From Quillaja saponaria (Eukaryota; Streptophyta; Magnoliopsida; Fabales; Quillajaceae), in assembly GCA_029379385.1 (NCBI GenBank), contig CM055607.1:30191235-30255234 (forward strand): DNA of 64,000 nt. The letters run 5' to 3'. The translations under genes were made by a program, and so were the position numbers. Every line of letters begins with the position of its first letter. Positions within the stretch are counted from its first letter, which is position 1. Shown here one piece after another: positions 12,601 to 26,945 of the stretch. The notes beneath the pieces are model-generated. The model was given only the letters and a program-made list of their open reading frames with translations, was not told the DNA's origin and searched no databases.

Positions 12601-12981
12601 TCAAATTAGAATGTTCCTTGTGGCATCTTCTCTGACAGATGATTTCCCAAGCACCAGAGGTCGATCAATATCACAAGGAGATGCCAAAACTCTATAGTAG
12701 AAGCTACGACTATCACCATCATAAAACAAGACACAATCCATAACTGAACTAGTAAATTAACCCTGCTTGTGATCATCCACCATCTAAGAAAACTATATCT
12801 TTATCTGCAGAGAGTGGGCAACCCACATGGCCAAAGACATCCCTCAAATGGTCTAAGCCTGGAGTAAAAAAGGTTGCATTAATCGCCTTGATAGCTTTAA
12901 ACTTCACTATATGTGACCTGACCAAGAAGTCAATCTTTGGTGGAAATAGGCAAGCACCTTCTTGGAGTGGATCAGTTGGAC
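12601..12981 (-). pseudogene. Unidentified coding-like relic in two open segments
   Basis: Two adjacent minus-strand segments read like protein. Segment one (12981 down to 12773) begins after a TTTTGCAG acceptor-like site and runs 68 codons to a TGA, including FFTPGLDHLRDVFGHVG. Segment two (12741 down to 12601) starts with ATG and runs 46 codons to TGA, including YDGDSRSFYYRVLASP. The 31-nt gap is too short for a normal plant intron, so a single intact gene is unlikely here. I do not recognise the family. It may be a gene fragment or terminal exons of a decayed gene whose other parts I could not find between 13 and 16 kb. Confidence 0.4.
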
Positions 12982-15900
12982 CTGCAAAATTAGTGTTTAA
13001 ATAGTTTCAACTTTCAACAAATAATTTGAATATCCCATATGCACCTCATATTTTCCATGGAGCCTAGCAACTTTGTCACAAAGAAATAGGATGATATTTC
13101 AGATGATAGTTTAAAAAACTCAACTAATAGTTTTGAGTATCTCATATTTTAAGCATACAGCATGGACCTAACTGCTTTACCTCATAATTATATCTGGTAA
13201 TTTTCTCAATTCTGCTTTAAGTAGCCTCTCTTGCATAAGTCTGTGTGCTCCTATTTCCATTTAAGGAACTCCTAAAATTACTTAACTTCCCGTACAAATC
13301 ACTGTTTGAGTACATTTCTACGATAAGAAAGCATCGGAAATGTATTTGGTAATCAGGAGTACTGTAATTAGACAACTTCATCACTTCAGACTGTTTTTCT
13401 TTTCTCAATGCAAGAGAAAATTCCTTTTGGATCTCAACTTCATCTATGCACCCTCATGAACATACAATATTTAGAGCGGATAACACCAAAACTGGATAGC
13501 GAGCTAAAGACCTGTTATCTGGATAAAGTGCATGATTCTTGAAGGAATGGAGAAATTTACATTTTCTGGGGATAAATTAAACCCAATTACATCATTACAA
13601 TTTTCCTGTAATTAATGCTTTTTAAATTGCTTTGATGCTTCGTATTACCATCTTATTGTCTTGTCTATTAAGTGATGACTGCTGGTATAGTACATTTTTA
13701 ATCATCAAAGGAAACATATATATATGTGTGTATATATGCTATGAATAATATTTCTGAGGAGTTTTTCATCAAGTATGAACTATTACAAACCAGCTCATAC
13801 TCCTGTTATATCTGACATGAATGAGGGGTGTAACTCTGGAATCTACTAATTACTTAGCGAAGAGCCATATAATTAAGAATCAGGTTCAGAAACCAACATT
13901 GTGAAACACCGGATAGTACCAATGGGAATACTTTTCTGAAACATGATTTACAGGCTTATCCAGCTATGTGATGACATGATTATCTAAATTTTAGATCTTA
14001 GTGTTGTTTAAACTTCAAGAAAGGGAGTATAATTTATGCAAAATAATTATCTTGTTTTTCAATTATGGCAAGGGGAAATAACTATCGTGAAATATGTTAC
14101 ATAAAAACAGTGAGATATTAATTAGTTTAATTAGTTAAGACAAAGGTTTTGAGATCAAAAAATTATATGTTCGAGTATATCTCTAACCAAAAGAAGAAGA
14201 AAAACATCTGTTACACAAAATAATTGAGGAATAATACTCTCAATATTCACCATCGGAGATCGATGTGTTAAATTTTTTTTTAAGAGTTTCGGTGTGCATT
14301 TTCTGGTTGAGATAACAACATATCAATATTACCTTTTTTGATTTACATCAAGCACTAGTATTATTATTTAATATGAATTCGAATCTCAAATTAATTTGAT
14401 TACAATTTCATCTCATATGATACCATACTCATACTTGAATAGACTAAATTACATACCTACATTACTTATAGTTACCCATTGATCAAGAAATAAGTTCTGT
14501 TATCAAGGACAAACTCAGAAATTCGAGTTACAGTGAGAACTTTTATTGTCACTCATAGTAGCTTTTTAGCTTCAAAGCACCTTAATTTATTGTGTAATTG
14601 TTGGAAAATGGAAGCCACACATAGTAAGCAAAGCCACATGCATGTTTTTTTCATAGCATATAAAGTGATCAAAGAAGGAACTAGTCCATCTACAATATAC
14701 ACAATTAAACATATTTATGAGGACTCGTTTAATTGTTTACGTTTAATTTTATAAATAATAAATTAATTATTTAATATGATACTAATTTTTTATTTTTTTT
14801 CTTATCTATGCTGCACAACATGTCCATTACCCATGGCTTAAAAGGTAGTGTTTCTCTCTTCACTGCCGGGTTGTAATTTTGTGGGCTAGTGATGCATATA
14901 AAATGAAGACTAGGACTCGCTGAATTGACTGGCCGAGGACCCAAATGAAAGGCCAAGTTTATTGAACTAAGTAAATATATATGAGTGTCTGAGTCATTAG
15001 CTGACTGCAAGGGGCAAACGGAATATTTAGAAACTATAGTTTGGTAAAGTGGACAAATCTGAATCTCTCCTGGCCTATCTATAAAATTTGTTAACTTTTT
15101 TTTTTTCTGCAAAGAAAAATAAGAAACATTAGTCATATTATACATGTTCTTCATCACACACAAAAAATCATAGAAAATTTATTTTAATATTTTTATCATT
15201 TTATACTTACACTACCTTCAGAAATATTAAGAAGAGAGACCGTAATTATAACATATTAAAGTAAAATAAGAATACTAGTTGCTAGTTTTATATAATTTTC
15301 TTATCTCATTAGAAAATTAAAATCTATATTCATGTATTTTGCAAAGTATATTTAATGATAGTTTTATAATCTAATTCTTTTTTTTTTTGGTTGATTCCTC
15401 TATTGTCCTTTTATGTTTTTTCACATTAAGATGCCTTGGTTCCATAATTGACCTAGGCGTGTTACTCATTTACTAATTTATTTAAGGGTTAGGTGTGTTC
15501 AAACAATTGACACAAAATTTAATTAATCACCTATCTGATTCGGTCAAAAATATATTATTTATGCCAAAACAAAAAATTTATGACAATTTTAGTCTCACAT
15601 ACAGTCCCTTCTAATATGATTCGGACCCATAAAATCGATAAAATGAGCCTACATTTTTAACTCTTAAAGCCAATTTATATAATGATATAAAAGATGTGGT
15701 TTAAATTGGTTTATGCATATTGTTTGATTCAATTTAATATTTCGTGCCTTCCATGAGTTAACTTGATTTGTTTGTCTACTCAAAACTAATTGAACTACTA
15801 TTATCCAAATTACTTAATTATAACAATATGTTAATGCAGTTAATATTTTTTTGGGTTTCTCATGAATATTTTCGAGCCTAATCTTGTTTAGGTTATCCTT

Positions 15901-16559
15901 GTCCACAAATACTTTCCTGCGTGTTCAAACTATTGAGCTCAAACATATCTCATCACCTAAATAACTCCTTGTGAATATGCAGTTAATAATCAAAGAGACA
16001 TGAAAATATCATTAAAAAATCTAGGTTCACATTCAATAATTAATCATTCAGTTGTTAACCCAATTAAAAGATAAAAAAGAAAAAAATCTTTATTACTCAT
16101 AATCATTTAAATTCTAAAATGTTTGTCAAAATATTAATTCCCAACTACTCTTTAAAAATCCAAATAAATATCATGATTATTTTTATTTTTCATGATAAGA
16201 AAATAAAATTTGTTTCTATATATACATTTAAAAAAATATTATTAGTTGAGAATGTAAATTTGATTTGTCGAATAAGATATTCATGTATTGAATAATTTTT
16301 TTGATATTTGATTGAAATTGTATTTAACTTAGATTAGAATTCGTTAAATTTAAATTGAGGGAAAAATGAATACAAATTATATATAAAAAATACAAAATAA
16401 ATTAAGAGCACGTCATTATTTTTAAATTTTAATGATAAAGGTCACAGTAACGCATAGAAAAAGTAATAAACAACGATAAAAAGAAAGAACAAAAAAGGGG
16501 CCACCAATAAAAGCGAGCTGTATCCGTTTTGTGGCTTTTTACGTACACATCCGCGTTCT
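12982..16559. other. AT-rich intergenic DNA, no gene supported
   Basis: No credible exons were found on either strand. A 130-codon minus frame at 14771-15163 has low-complexity Lys runs and no domain. A TATATG/TGTATA microsatellite lies near 13717-13738. The right end (16490-16650) becomes less AT-rich and is probably the promoter and 5' UTR of the NOT4 gene. Confidence 0.55.
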
Positions 16560-16860
16560 ACATCCTGCCGCGGATTTCCTGTGTAGAGCTTTATCCTTCT
16601 CAAAGTTTCATCTGCCTCTTCCTTCTACCTCCTCGATCCTACACCCTGTAAGTCTTCCTTCTCTCTGAACTTAATCGGTAAAAACCTAATCACGATCTTC
16701 AACTGTAATGGCACATTTGAATCACTTCTTCACTTGTCAAGCGTAAGCATGGTGATTGTTCGTTTTTCCTAGGGCTAGGCTTTCCAATTTAGGTTATGAT
16801 TAATGTGTCCTCATTTTTCAATGTACGGTAATCTGTGAATCGTTTTGTATTTTTATGTTC

Positions 16861-16900
16861 TTTGTTTGTTTGTTTGTTTGTGGTGGTGGTGGTGGTGGTG
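16861..16900 (+). repeat. TTTG and GTG microsatellites in the NOT4 5' UTR intron
   Basis: Tandem TTTG units followed directly by six or seven GTG units. They lie within the inferred leader intron running from the GTAAGT donor at 16648 to the AG at 17627-17628. Confidence 0.9.
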
Positions 16901-17635
16901 AGCGGGAGGTGCAGGGTTGGGACTTGGGTTTGGCCGGTTGGGAAACATTTCTGATTGAAATTCTCCAAAGTCTTCAGGTTGTGGAATTTTCAGTGCTATT
17001 TATGTTTGCCTTGAGGAAAATGTATGAAAATTCGACAATGATACTGACGTTTTCATCATTTGAACCATGAGAAAATAAAGAGAATATATGTATGAATTTG
17101 GTGTTTCCAGTTGATTCACTACTTACGAAAACCAGGCAGAGCCTACTTTTTTATTTTATAGATTTTGAGGGGTGAAGGGAAATACTGGAGGACTTTGGAA
17201 GTTTGGAATATTGTTAAGTATGTTGCCAATGATTTCTATCCAGGAAAACAAATGAAATAATTATGCTTCCTCGTAGATATGTGGTTTTGTTATCATGCTC
17301 TGCCTATACTTGCTGGGTTAATGCCACAGTGGGGTACGATGAGAATGTATTTGCTGTCTTAGGCTTTGGGAAATGTTCCATTCTGTACCCCTATGCTAGA
17401 TTGAATTAAAAGTTGTTAGATTACTGTGCAAGATAATGACGAATTCTGGGGAATTTTTTTCATTTGATACAAACGCTCTTGAAATAAATGGACCATTTTG
17501 TATACTCCTATATTCTTTTCATGCAAAATCCTCCATGCATATGGTGGTGATATCTGTAAACAATAAGAAGTATTGCATTAAGCTGGGTGCTTATTGTTTT
17601 ATCATTTGTTGTATAGCTGAATTTCCAGGACAATC

Positions 17636-20600
17636 ATGTGTGACAAAGGAGACAAATTGTGCCCTATTTGCACAGAGGAAATGGACCTCACTGATCAGCA
17701 GTTGAAGCCATGTCAATGTGGTTATGAGGTTTTAATATGTTCTCCTACCTATATATAGATTTCTAGACATGATTTTGCTTTCCTTCATTTTAAATTGACT
17801 ACTCTGTTCTGATGCTTGTTTTCCTGGATGTATGTTAAGGTAACAATGTTATGTAACCGTCAAGGTGAAAAAGCTTGTTAGTAAATAGTACAATATTAAT
17901 GGTTTATCAGTATTATATTCAACAGTAATTCTTAAGGAGTATATATGTACAATCAAAGGCAAACAAAAAAATGACAGTAATTTACATATAAATACAAGAA
18001 AGTCAAATTCAATGGAATTGTACTTTGTAAAGTTTGATTTTCCAGATAAATCATACTATTCTTCTTTCTTCCCTTAGATTTGTGTTTGGTGTTGGCACCA
18101 TATTATGGAAATGGCTGAAAAGGATGGAACTGAGGGTCGATGTCCAGCTTGCCGTACACCTTATGACAAAGAGCGTATTGTGGCAATGTCTGCAAATTGT
18201 CAAAGGTTGTTATTGTCTCTAGCAATCTACATTAGTATTTAATGAACTTTAAAAATTACTTTCCCTTCCTTTCTGAACAGGTTGGTGGCTGAAATGAAGT
18301 CACAGCATAAAAGCAAAATGCAGAAGTTGAAGCCTAAAGCATCTGAGGGAAGGAAGCACCTTAGTGATGTTAGAGTTATTCAACGTAACCTAGTGTACAT
18401 AATTGGATTACCTCTTAACCTTGCAGATGAAGATGTGAGTAACTTATTTAGTATTATGTAACTCTCTATTGCCAGACTCGTTGTTCTTTTTTATTCAAAA
18501 TTTTGTATTGATCATATCTTTTGCATATTCCAGCTGCTCCAGCGCAGGGAGTATTTTGGTCGATATGGAAAGGTTTTGAAGGTGTCTATTTCTCGTACAG
18601 CAGCTGGGGCTATCCAACATTCTGCAAACAACAGTTGTTGTGTGTAAGTTTCCCCCTTCCCCCCCCCCCAAAAAAAAAATTGTTGTTATCAGTGATTGAG
18701 AAGTTTTTTGTTTTTTCCATTTCTCATTTTCCCTCATTACACTTGGTTGAGGGATGAATCTTCTAAGATTGGAGGGAAGTTTTGTATATTAATATATAGT
18801 TATTGATCAAAATACCTTGTCTTTTAGTTATATAACATACTCAAAAGAGGCAGAAGCTGTTCGGTGTATTCAATCAGTGCATTGTTTTGTATTAGAAGGC
18901 AGGTCCTTGAGGTAAGGATGTGGCATTCTAATTTGATTATGAAGTTATAACTGACACATGATGACATGTAGGTATTTGCATTTGCAGGGCTTGCTTTGGA
19001 ACAACAAAGTATTGTCATGCTTGGTTGAAAAATGTGGTACATAATCAATGCATCTCCCTTTATGAACGTTTTTGCAGTGAAGGATTATGTTTTTCTTTTA
19101 ATTTATAAATTATTTTTCTCTTCCAGCCTTGCAACAATAGAGATTGTTTATATTTGCATGATTTTGGTTCTCAAGAAGATAGCTTTACCAAAGATGAACT
19201 AGTTTTAGCATTCGCAAGGTATGTTCATCTTGTTATTGTTTCTACATCCTCTCTTCCACCTTCTATTTGGGTGTAGTCTAGCTCTTTTGCACAAGCAACA
19301 GCTCCCTGATGTTTTAGACTTATTTTTGTCAACTTGATTTAGTAATTCCTTTTAAACAGCCTCTCTTGTAAAGAACATTAGACTTCATTGGTGCTGGCCA
19401 TCTGGTGAATGGTTGCTTTATGCTTTCTAAAACAAATAGCGTAGTTGAACTTATCCTAAGTTAGTAAAAAACAAATACAATAAAAAAATGTCCTGCATAT
19501 TTTTCCTATTCTAATACTCCCTCCCTCAATTTTAGTGTTACCTGTGCTTTTTACACCCCGAAACACATTTCAGAATTGTAGAAGCTAAACCTTTACAACA
19601 TTAAACTCCAAAAGTACACTTCAGCAATTCAGAAAAGAGAAAAGAGATTTGAAGTTTATTGTAACTAATTCCAGAACAGTGAGATTCATTTGGTAAGAGA
19701 TAAAATATAAGTGTAAAATTGGTAAGTCATGGAAAACTGGGTTTTAATTATTGTGTTTTTTAATTTTAGCCTAATGTTACATATCAAAAAAATTTAGTGC
19801 AATGTAATTAGTCATACTAAAGAGAGAGTATATTGTATCTAATCTATGATGTTCTTGGTTCTGTCATATGAATATTCTGTGTCAGTCTTGTCTGGCTCTC
19901 ATTCTAGATTATGGTGTTCTTAGTTATTTGTTATGCTCGGTGGTTGTTTTCTACGATAATATCTTTGTCATGTTGTAATTGAATTCATTATGGTTATGAA
20001 GGAGTAGAGTCCCACAAATTATTGGCGCTACGAACAATTTGCAACGGCGTTCTGGAAATGCTTTACCTCCCTCAGCAGATGATCATAGACATACGACTAT
20101 GTCTTTATCCACCAAACCTGTTGCCAAAAGTCCTTTAGATGTAAGGCTCCTTACAATTATTCTTGGATCAAATATTTTTGTTGTTGACTATAGAATCTAT
20201 GAGTTGGTGGCTTATATGTATCTCTTATGTTTACCAATATATAATATATGTAGAAATTTAAATATGAGGTTTAATAATATTTGAGCGGCAAAGGGTATTG
20301 CAGAACTCAATCAATAATTGTACAATTATGCAACATATGGATATTCAGTCAACTTCAATCTTATGGCATCTCTTTTTTGAACAGAAAAGTGACAACCAGA
20401 TTAAGGGATCTTTTTCGGATACTGTTACTGGGAACCCTACTACACTCCCTTCAATGAATTCCTGGTATTGGCCTTTTTAATTGGTGACATTTTACATTAT
20501 CTTGTTCATGGAGTAAATGCTAATTTCATCTGATTTTACAAAGTAGGGTTATGCGTGCGTCTGGCACTCTGCCACCAACTACAAGTTCTTCATGTTCTGG

Positions 20601-22846
20601 TGGTTTTTTTAATAGAAAACCTGAGGTATCTAATGATCCCCAAGCCCTTGTTTCAAAAGCGGTAAGCATGGAAAGATCTACCCTTGCTGTAAAAAGAAGA
20701 TCTTTGGAAGCTGAATATAGCTCTGAAGTGCAGTGTAATGGTATGTTGGCGCCTTCAGAATTAACCAAGCATTATGTCGGTGTAAATTCTCAAACATCTG
20801 CCTCAAATATAAATAATGAAGTTATTTTGGAGAAAATTCGTCCTGTTTCAATGTCCAGCAGCAACATATCATACATACCACTTTTGAAGGATAATGACCT
20901 GGACAGAGCAGCACCTTCTACCAACACAAGCTTTCCAGAGCTTGTAAAACCGCTGCATTGTCCTAATTTTGATAAAGCTGGAAGTCTTGACAGAAATGAG
21001 GATGTTCAGGGCTTATGTTCAGGGTTATCGTCAATTAACATCCATTGTAACCTTGAGCACAAGTATCCCATTCCTACTTCAGACAATTTATCTTCTAGTC
21101 ATAACTTGATCAGTTCTTCTGGAAAGCAGTGTTTGCAGCAAGATAATGAGGACTGTTCTGATGTGGTTTCCGCATCACCGGCATATTGGGAAGATCATAT
21201 TGTGGAGGATTTACTAAATGGTGATTATGAACAACCAAAGAGTTCCAAAGGCATTAATGACCTGCCATCTGTGCCTCATTCACCTTGTTTGATTCAGAAA
21301 GACAATTCAAGTTGTAATTTTTGGCAGCAAGATGAGATTTACCACCAAAATTACCTTGCTGCGGATTGTAGACATGTATGGATAGAAAATGAGGAAGTTG
21401 CTAACCCATTGGCATCTGGGAATCCAGTATTATCTGACGATCTTGGTGGTGTCGTAGTCAATTGCCGTGCTGACTTGGATAAAAGTTCTGACTATTTCAA
21501 TGTGTCAATGGATGCGAGATATGGGCAGCATGTGGAGAGCAAAGATAATGTCAAAGAAATTGATGATAGAGTTGCTTCAAATATGGGCGACAGTAGCATT
21601 ATCTCAAATATTTTGTCTCTGGAATTAGATGCGTGGGAAGATCCATCAACATTGACTGACAGTTTAGTTAAGTTAAATGAAAGTGATGAACATGATGCAA
21701 CCCTTAAAGCACCAACTATGCGGAAAGTTCAAGAAAAAAATCAGTCAAGGTTTTCCTTTGCCCGACAGGATGAGTTCTTGAACAAGACATCTAGTTTGGA
21801 GCATTCTTTTGTCAACTCCAGGCATGCTCCTAGTAAGTACTTTTCCTCGGGTGGTTTCATGGGAAGCAATGATACAAACACTGAAAAACATCAGCTTGTA
21901 TTTTCACCAAGTAGTTCTCTAGAGTCAGATATCTTTCTTGGAGGTCAGTCTTTTACACATCCTAAAGTTTCTGGTGAGTAATTATCTATATGTTTAGGCC
22001 CCTTCATTTCTGAGGTTCCTGCATCTTGGGCTACGATGGTCTTTATTGCTATATTTTGTATGTTAAACGAAAAAAGCAGTTTTAGATGGTTATATTTATT
22101 TAATCTTTGAGTTCTTTTCTTTCAGTGTCACAAGCTCATGTTTCAACCCCACCAGGATTCTCATTGCCAAGCAGAACACCTCCTGGGTTTCCTTCTCTTG
22201 GGAGAGTGGGCCAGGATTCTTGTTGTTCTGGTACAATTTTTTATTTGTTGATGCTTCAAATTCACGCCCACCCTCAAACTCCTGTTTGTATGCTTATGAA
22301 GTATAAATGTATAATAGTTTCTAACGTTTCCTTTGCCTTCCAGTGAAACATCCACAGCAGGCGTATGCTCCTCCAACTGGAAATATTGGCTCTACTGGAG
22401 ACGGTGAATTTTTTGATCCAGCAATACTAGAAGTTGGTAAGGGAATGCTATCAGAAAGGCTGAATAATGCGTCCTTAGACATAAGGCGTACTTCACTTCC
22501 ACCGTTTTGTCCATATGAAGATGATGCAAGGTTTAAGCTATTGAGGCCGCAATCTGTATCTGCACAGAACTTTGGATTTGCAGATCATTTAGGAAATAGA
22601 TTATCTTCCCAGAATGATGCTTATAGATTTTCTCCTAGACCTCTGGATCAATTGCAACCCAATAATCCATCAATGTATGCACAATTACCTGCTCAACGGT
22701 TCAGTAATTCACACTCATCGAATAGCCTGTGGGGTGGTTGGAATGATGTCAAGAACTTCAGTGCCCTTGGTATGCCAGAAGTAGTGAATAATGAGAGGCT
22801 GGGGTTTGACAGATTTCTTTCTAGTTATGGGAATACCAAGTTTTGA
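17636..22846 (+). CDS. NOT4: CCR4-NOT subunit 4 type RING E3 ubiquitin ligase with RRM and C3H finger
   Basis: Homologue of NOT4/CNOT4, a RING ubiquitin ligase linked to the CCR4-NOT deadenylase and to ribosome quality control (family knowledge). Coding exons: 17636-17728, 18078-18205, 18281-18434, 18534-18643, 18828-18911, 18988-19036, 19127-19218, 20002-20140, 20385-20464, 20547-21973, 22126-22230, 22344-22846; 2964 nt, 987 aa. The C4C4 RING has C9, C12, C26, C28, C33, C36, C53 and C56, all present. The RRM spans about 110-187. A C3H finger follows with C199, C208, C213 and H217. The long Ser/Asn-rich tail is probably disordered and carries two TPPGF motifs in the 22126-22230 exon. The ATG follows the acceptor at 17628 and a probable leader exon ends at 16647. 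Exons 1-9 match the family closely; tail boundaries rest on frame and splice sites. Confidence 0.93.
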
Positions 22847-25800
22847 GTAAATGCTCTCAATGATTTATCAGCAGAGGATTCATGACGTAATATTGTTGGG
22901 AACTTGGAGTAGCATTGTCCTCTTTGATGCTCAGATGGGCTATCAGTTCTTACCAAAGTTGACAATATTGGATGTGAACTGCTCCTGTTTTGAAGGAGTT
23001 AAGGGTTGAAACACCAAGTGAGATATTGGGAGCGCCATTTCAGGTTAGCTAGGACTTGGGCTTCCCTGAGCTCCACTTACATCAGTTTGTTTCTAGACCT
23101 AGTCGGTGATAGTGGATGTTGATTACTCAATCTTGGGATGTCTTTACTGGAAATTTTTTTTTGATCTGCTTGACTGCGCCTATTAGGTTGACAAACACAA
23201 GTGGCATATGGTCTCAACTTTATGACTTTGGACTCTCAGGCCCAGAGTACCAACTTGACCTTTGGGCTATATATGGTAAAGTTTGAAGCCAAGTAGTTTT
23301 TATTTCCTTCTGATGCATGTCTAAAGCTTTCTTGCTTGCACATACATCTTCCATACATGTATGCGTTTGTGATTGATTGTCTGCCTTTCCCTTTTTTTTT
23401 TCCCAGGTAACTTAAAACATTATGATTCAGAATAGAAGTTGTCCTCTTTCTCAATGTCTGCAGTTAAGCTGGGTTGTGATCATTCCTCTGCTTGTATAGA
23501 ATGATTTGCAGAAACTATGGATGGAAAAGGTGTTATGCCTCAAGATACATATTAATAAACTGGAAAGGAAAGGGGCTATGCCTCAGGATACAAACTTTAA
23601 TTTTGGGGAATCGTCGGCCAACAGGATGTCATGAATATCTTACTATTTGATGTATTGTTGATTACTTATTGGGAGTTGGTTTTGTATGAATGTTTATAGT
23701 ATTTTTTTTTTCTCTCTCTGGAAATTAGCAATATCAATGGAAACTTGCTTAGTTACGTCTCTCCAATGTGCGATGGATAGAAGGTTGTAGAGAAATGATC
23801 TCTGTTTTCTCGATTTTAATCAAACGAATATTGGTATTAAGAAAGCTGACCCTCTTAAGCAACCTGTTTTTGTTTAATAGGGTGTGTGTCTGTTGTCCCT
23901 TTTAAAATTTCTTTTCCAATATTTTAATATGTTTTTAGTTTGGGTGTATTTAAATTTTAAACCTGTTTCTACCAAAGTTGTTGAGTTGGATTAATAGCAA
24001 AGTTGAAGCGTTCAAGGGAAGGTCTAATACCCAGCTGCTTTGCTGCTCTATTATTGTTGAATAAATAACAAGCTAAACCTTGTTTGCCTTGAAAAAGAGA
24101 GACCCGCCCACACATGTATATACCCACTGAGAAATAGACTGCAAAGTAGCCATTTCATTAATGACTTGACGTATCATCCATTTAGGTTTTGAATCCAAGA
24201 CTCTTAATTAGATAACTACACCACGCTTGTTGGACCCAAAGTAATTAACCTTCACTTCACTATTCATTCTTGAACCATCTGACATCTTGTGTATAATATG
24301 CCAAAAAGGCTGGCTGAATGATGGATCACAATAAGGCACCGACGCATAGGATGGCTATGCATGATTGTGTCTTTCTAGGCATCGGCTAGTTGGAATAGTA
24401 TTAACGTTGGACACTTAGCTGCCTCTCTCTGTATTTTGGTCATTAATGGTGAAACTGTTAATTGATGCATGACATATTGTCTTACTTGCGTAGTTAGCAA
24501 CAGCATTTTGGTTTGACTATTCATTCCAATTGGTAATCCTATGCCGTACCTATTGATCAGAATGACATAAATAGCCTGATTGCGAGTTTAGACCTACAGG
24601 CTACAAGGACGGTGAGAGATAAGGAAAGGGATAGAACTTTTTATTTTTTTGGGTAGGTGAAACGAATATAACTTTGTCTCTCACGCTTTGTTTGTTTGTG
24701 AGAGATATATGATATAAAATAAGAATATAGTTAAGAAATATTATTTTTTTAAAATTCATCAACTGATTAATAAATATTAAATTTTAATTTTCAGTATGTC
24801 AGGATTTTTGAAAATTAAAAAAATGAAACTTGCATATTATAAATTGAGTATAATATTGTGTTCTGGTGAAATCATTTATAATCTAAGGAGGTTCTATTCG
24901 ATAAAATATAAATTTGTTGTTAGTCTAGAATGAAAAGAATTATTATTTTGCAAAGATTCGCTTAGGTAAAAAAAAAGAACAATTATTTGGTAAGGGCCGG
25001 TAAATGGTCAATTTGTGAAAAAAATTAAATTTAAAAGTGAATTTCTTCTTATTAGTTAAATTGAAGGGTCAATCAGTCAAATGGCACAACTATCCAAAAA
25101 GAAACATAGAAAGAGAAAAGTGATTAATCATTCCCTCAGAATTGACACAATGAAAAAAGAAACCTTTGATTAAATTCATTAGAAATTTATCTTTAATTAT
25201 CGAACAGATTGCTCATACTAGACAATAAAATAGACAACGAGGTGAATCGCATGTCCATATCACCTTACTGGAGAGGAGCACATAAAGATGCATGAGGATA
25301 AGGCCAATTATATTTTATTATTATAAATTATTACTGATTATTGTAATAATCTTATAATTTATCGAATTAGATATATTATTTTTTATTTTAAATTATAATT
25401 AAATAATAAATATCATTCATAATTACTCTCATTAAAATTTTTTATTTTTTTATTTTATATGAAACTAAAATTTTTATATTAATTAAATTTTAACATACAT
25501 ATATAATATTTGGGTCATTCATAATTTTTATTTACTTATCATAATATTTAAATTATTAATATATTCACTTATATTATTTTTCTCATTTATATGAATATAC
25601 AAGTTGTATTTTACTTTCATCAAATATTTTATTTTCTTATTATTATATTACATATGAAAGCATATACTAAAATTAAATAAATATCAAGATTTTAATTGTT
25701 AGGAAAAATAAAAAAAAGATAAAAGAAGAAAGCAGAGATATAGAAAGTGAAAGACATACAATAAAACATAAAACTTATAGTAAGGATTAGTTTAGTCTTT

Positions 25801-26820
25801 TCCAAGTTAATTTGTTAGATTTTATAATTAAGTTAAATGATTAGAAATTATTTGTTAATTATAACTTAAATAAAGAGTTATATATCTATTTTGATAGTTC
25901 ATTGCAGATTAATTTAACAATAATGATAGCTTCATGAGATAAAATGTAATTAACTCGAAATAATAATTACACTTAGCTAATTAAATAAAAATATATATTT
26001 ATATGGATCCTATATGAAATTCATTTTTATTAAAATAATTTATTGCATAGAACAATTTAGCTTCTCGCACTTATCACCCTCTCCTTTGTACGTTGAATAT
26101 ACTTCTTAGCCTGAGATGACCACCTTCCAAGCTAAGATTACCATATAAAAGGATAAAAATTCAAATTATATAATAACCACCTCAAATTCATTCAAATTTA
26201 AAATTTTGTTTTTTAGACTTTTCGTTTCTATAATATAGTGGGATTGTCACTTTAATTCTTATAATTTAGAAAGTTTCAAATTTTTTTGCCTAAATAAATG
26301 AAAATTCACCCCATAGCCACCCATCTCACCCCAGTGACCATCTCAAACTCCACCTCTTCAAACACTTATGTGATCTTCCATTAATGGGTAATTCGAGTTC
26401 ATATCATACATGAAGTCTTATGCTTCACACTTCTCAATCCAATCGAAGTTCAACCAAACTAATGCATAATTTGATTCAAGTAATGGGTTTGTAAAATTTA
26501 CAAATTTCAAAAGCCCCCATTGTTAGGGTTTGAGATTTTAATGGGAATGAAAGCTTATCAGAGCAGCATTGCTAAGGTGAATTATTATGGATTTCTCAAC
26601 AATTTCATCTCAAATTTTGTGAGACGAAACTCAAAAGCACTTACTTTTCGAGCTGTAGAGATAGTCAAGCAAAAGAAGGTGTTGGTGAACAAACAATCGA
26701 GACAATGCAGATTTGGGAATTTTTGGAGGTAGAGGATAATGAAGGAGAGGAGAGGTGTTTGTAGAAAATTGTCTCATTTTAGGTTGGAAAAAAATAAAGT
26801 TTATAGGTATAAATGAAATA
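22847..26820. other. NOT4 3' UTR then AT-rich intergenic DNA
   Basis: About the first 700-1000 bases after the NOT4 stop have mixed composition and probably include its 3' UTR. From about 24.6 kb the DNA is strongly AT-rich without exons. A 70-codon frame at 26520-26732 lacks any recognisable feature. Confidence 0.55.
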
Positions 26821-26945
26821 ACTGTGTTTTGGGTCGAGCTCTGTTAGCCAAGTAAACATGACACGTAAGTAATTGATAATCTACGTAAAATGACGACTGT
26901 ATTTTGGGTTTGAGCTCGTTAGCCAAGTAGACATGACATGTAAAT
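26821..26945. repeat. Two-copy ~75-bp tandem repeat
   Basis: A segment beginning ACTGTGTTTTGGG at 26821 recurs as ACTGTATTTTGGG at 26896. Both copies continue through GAGCTC, GTTAGCCAAGTA and ACATGACA. The copies have diverged by several substitutions. Confidence 0.75.

Noticed and set aside
14771..15163. 130-codon minus-strand open frame
   Set aside because: Lys-rich low-complexity ends from A/T runs, no family similarity and no promoter or splice context.
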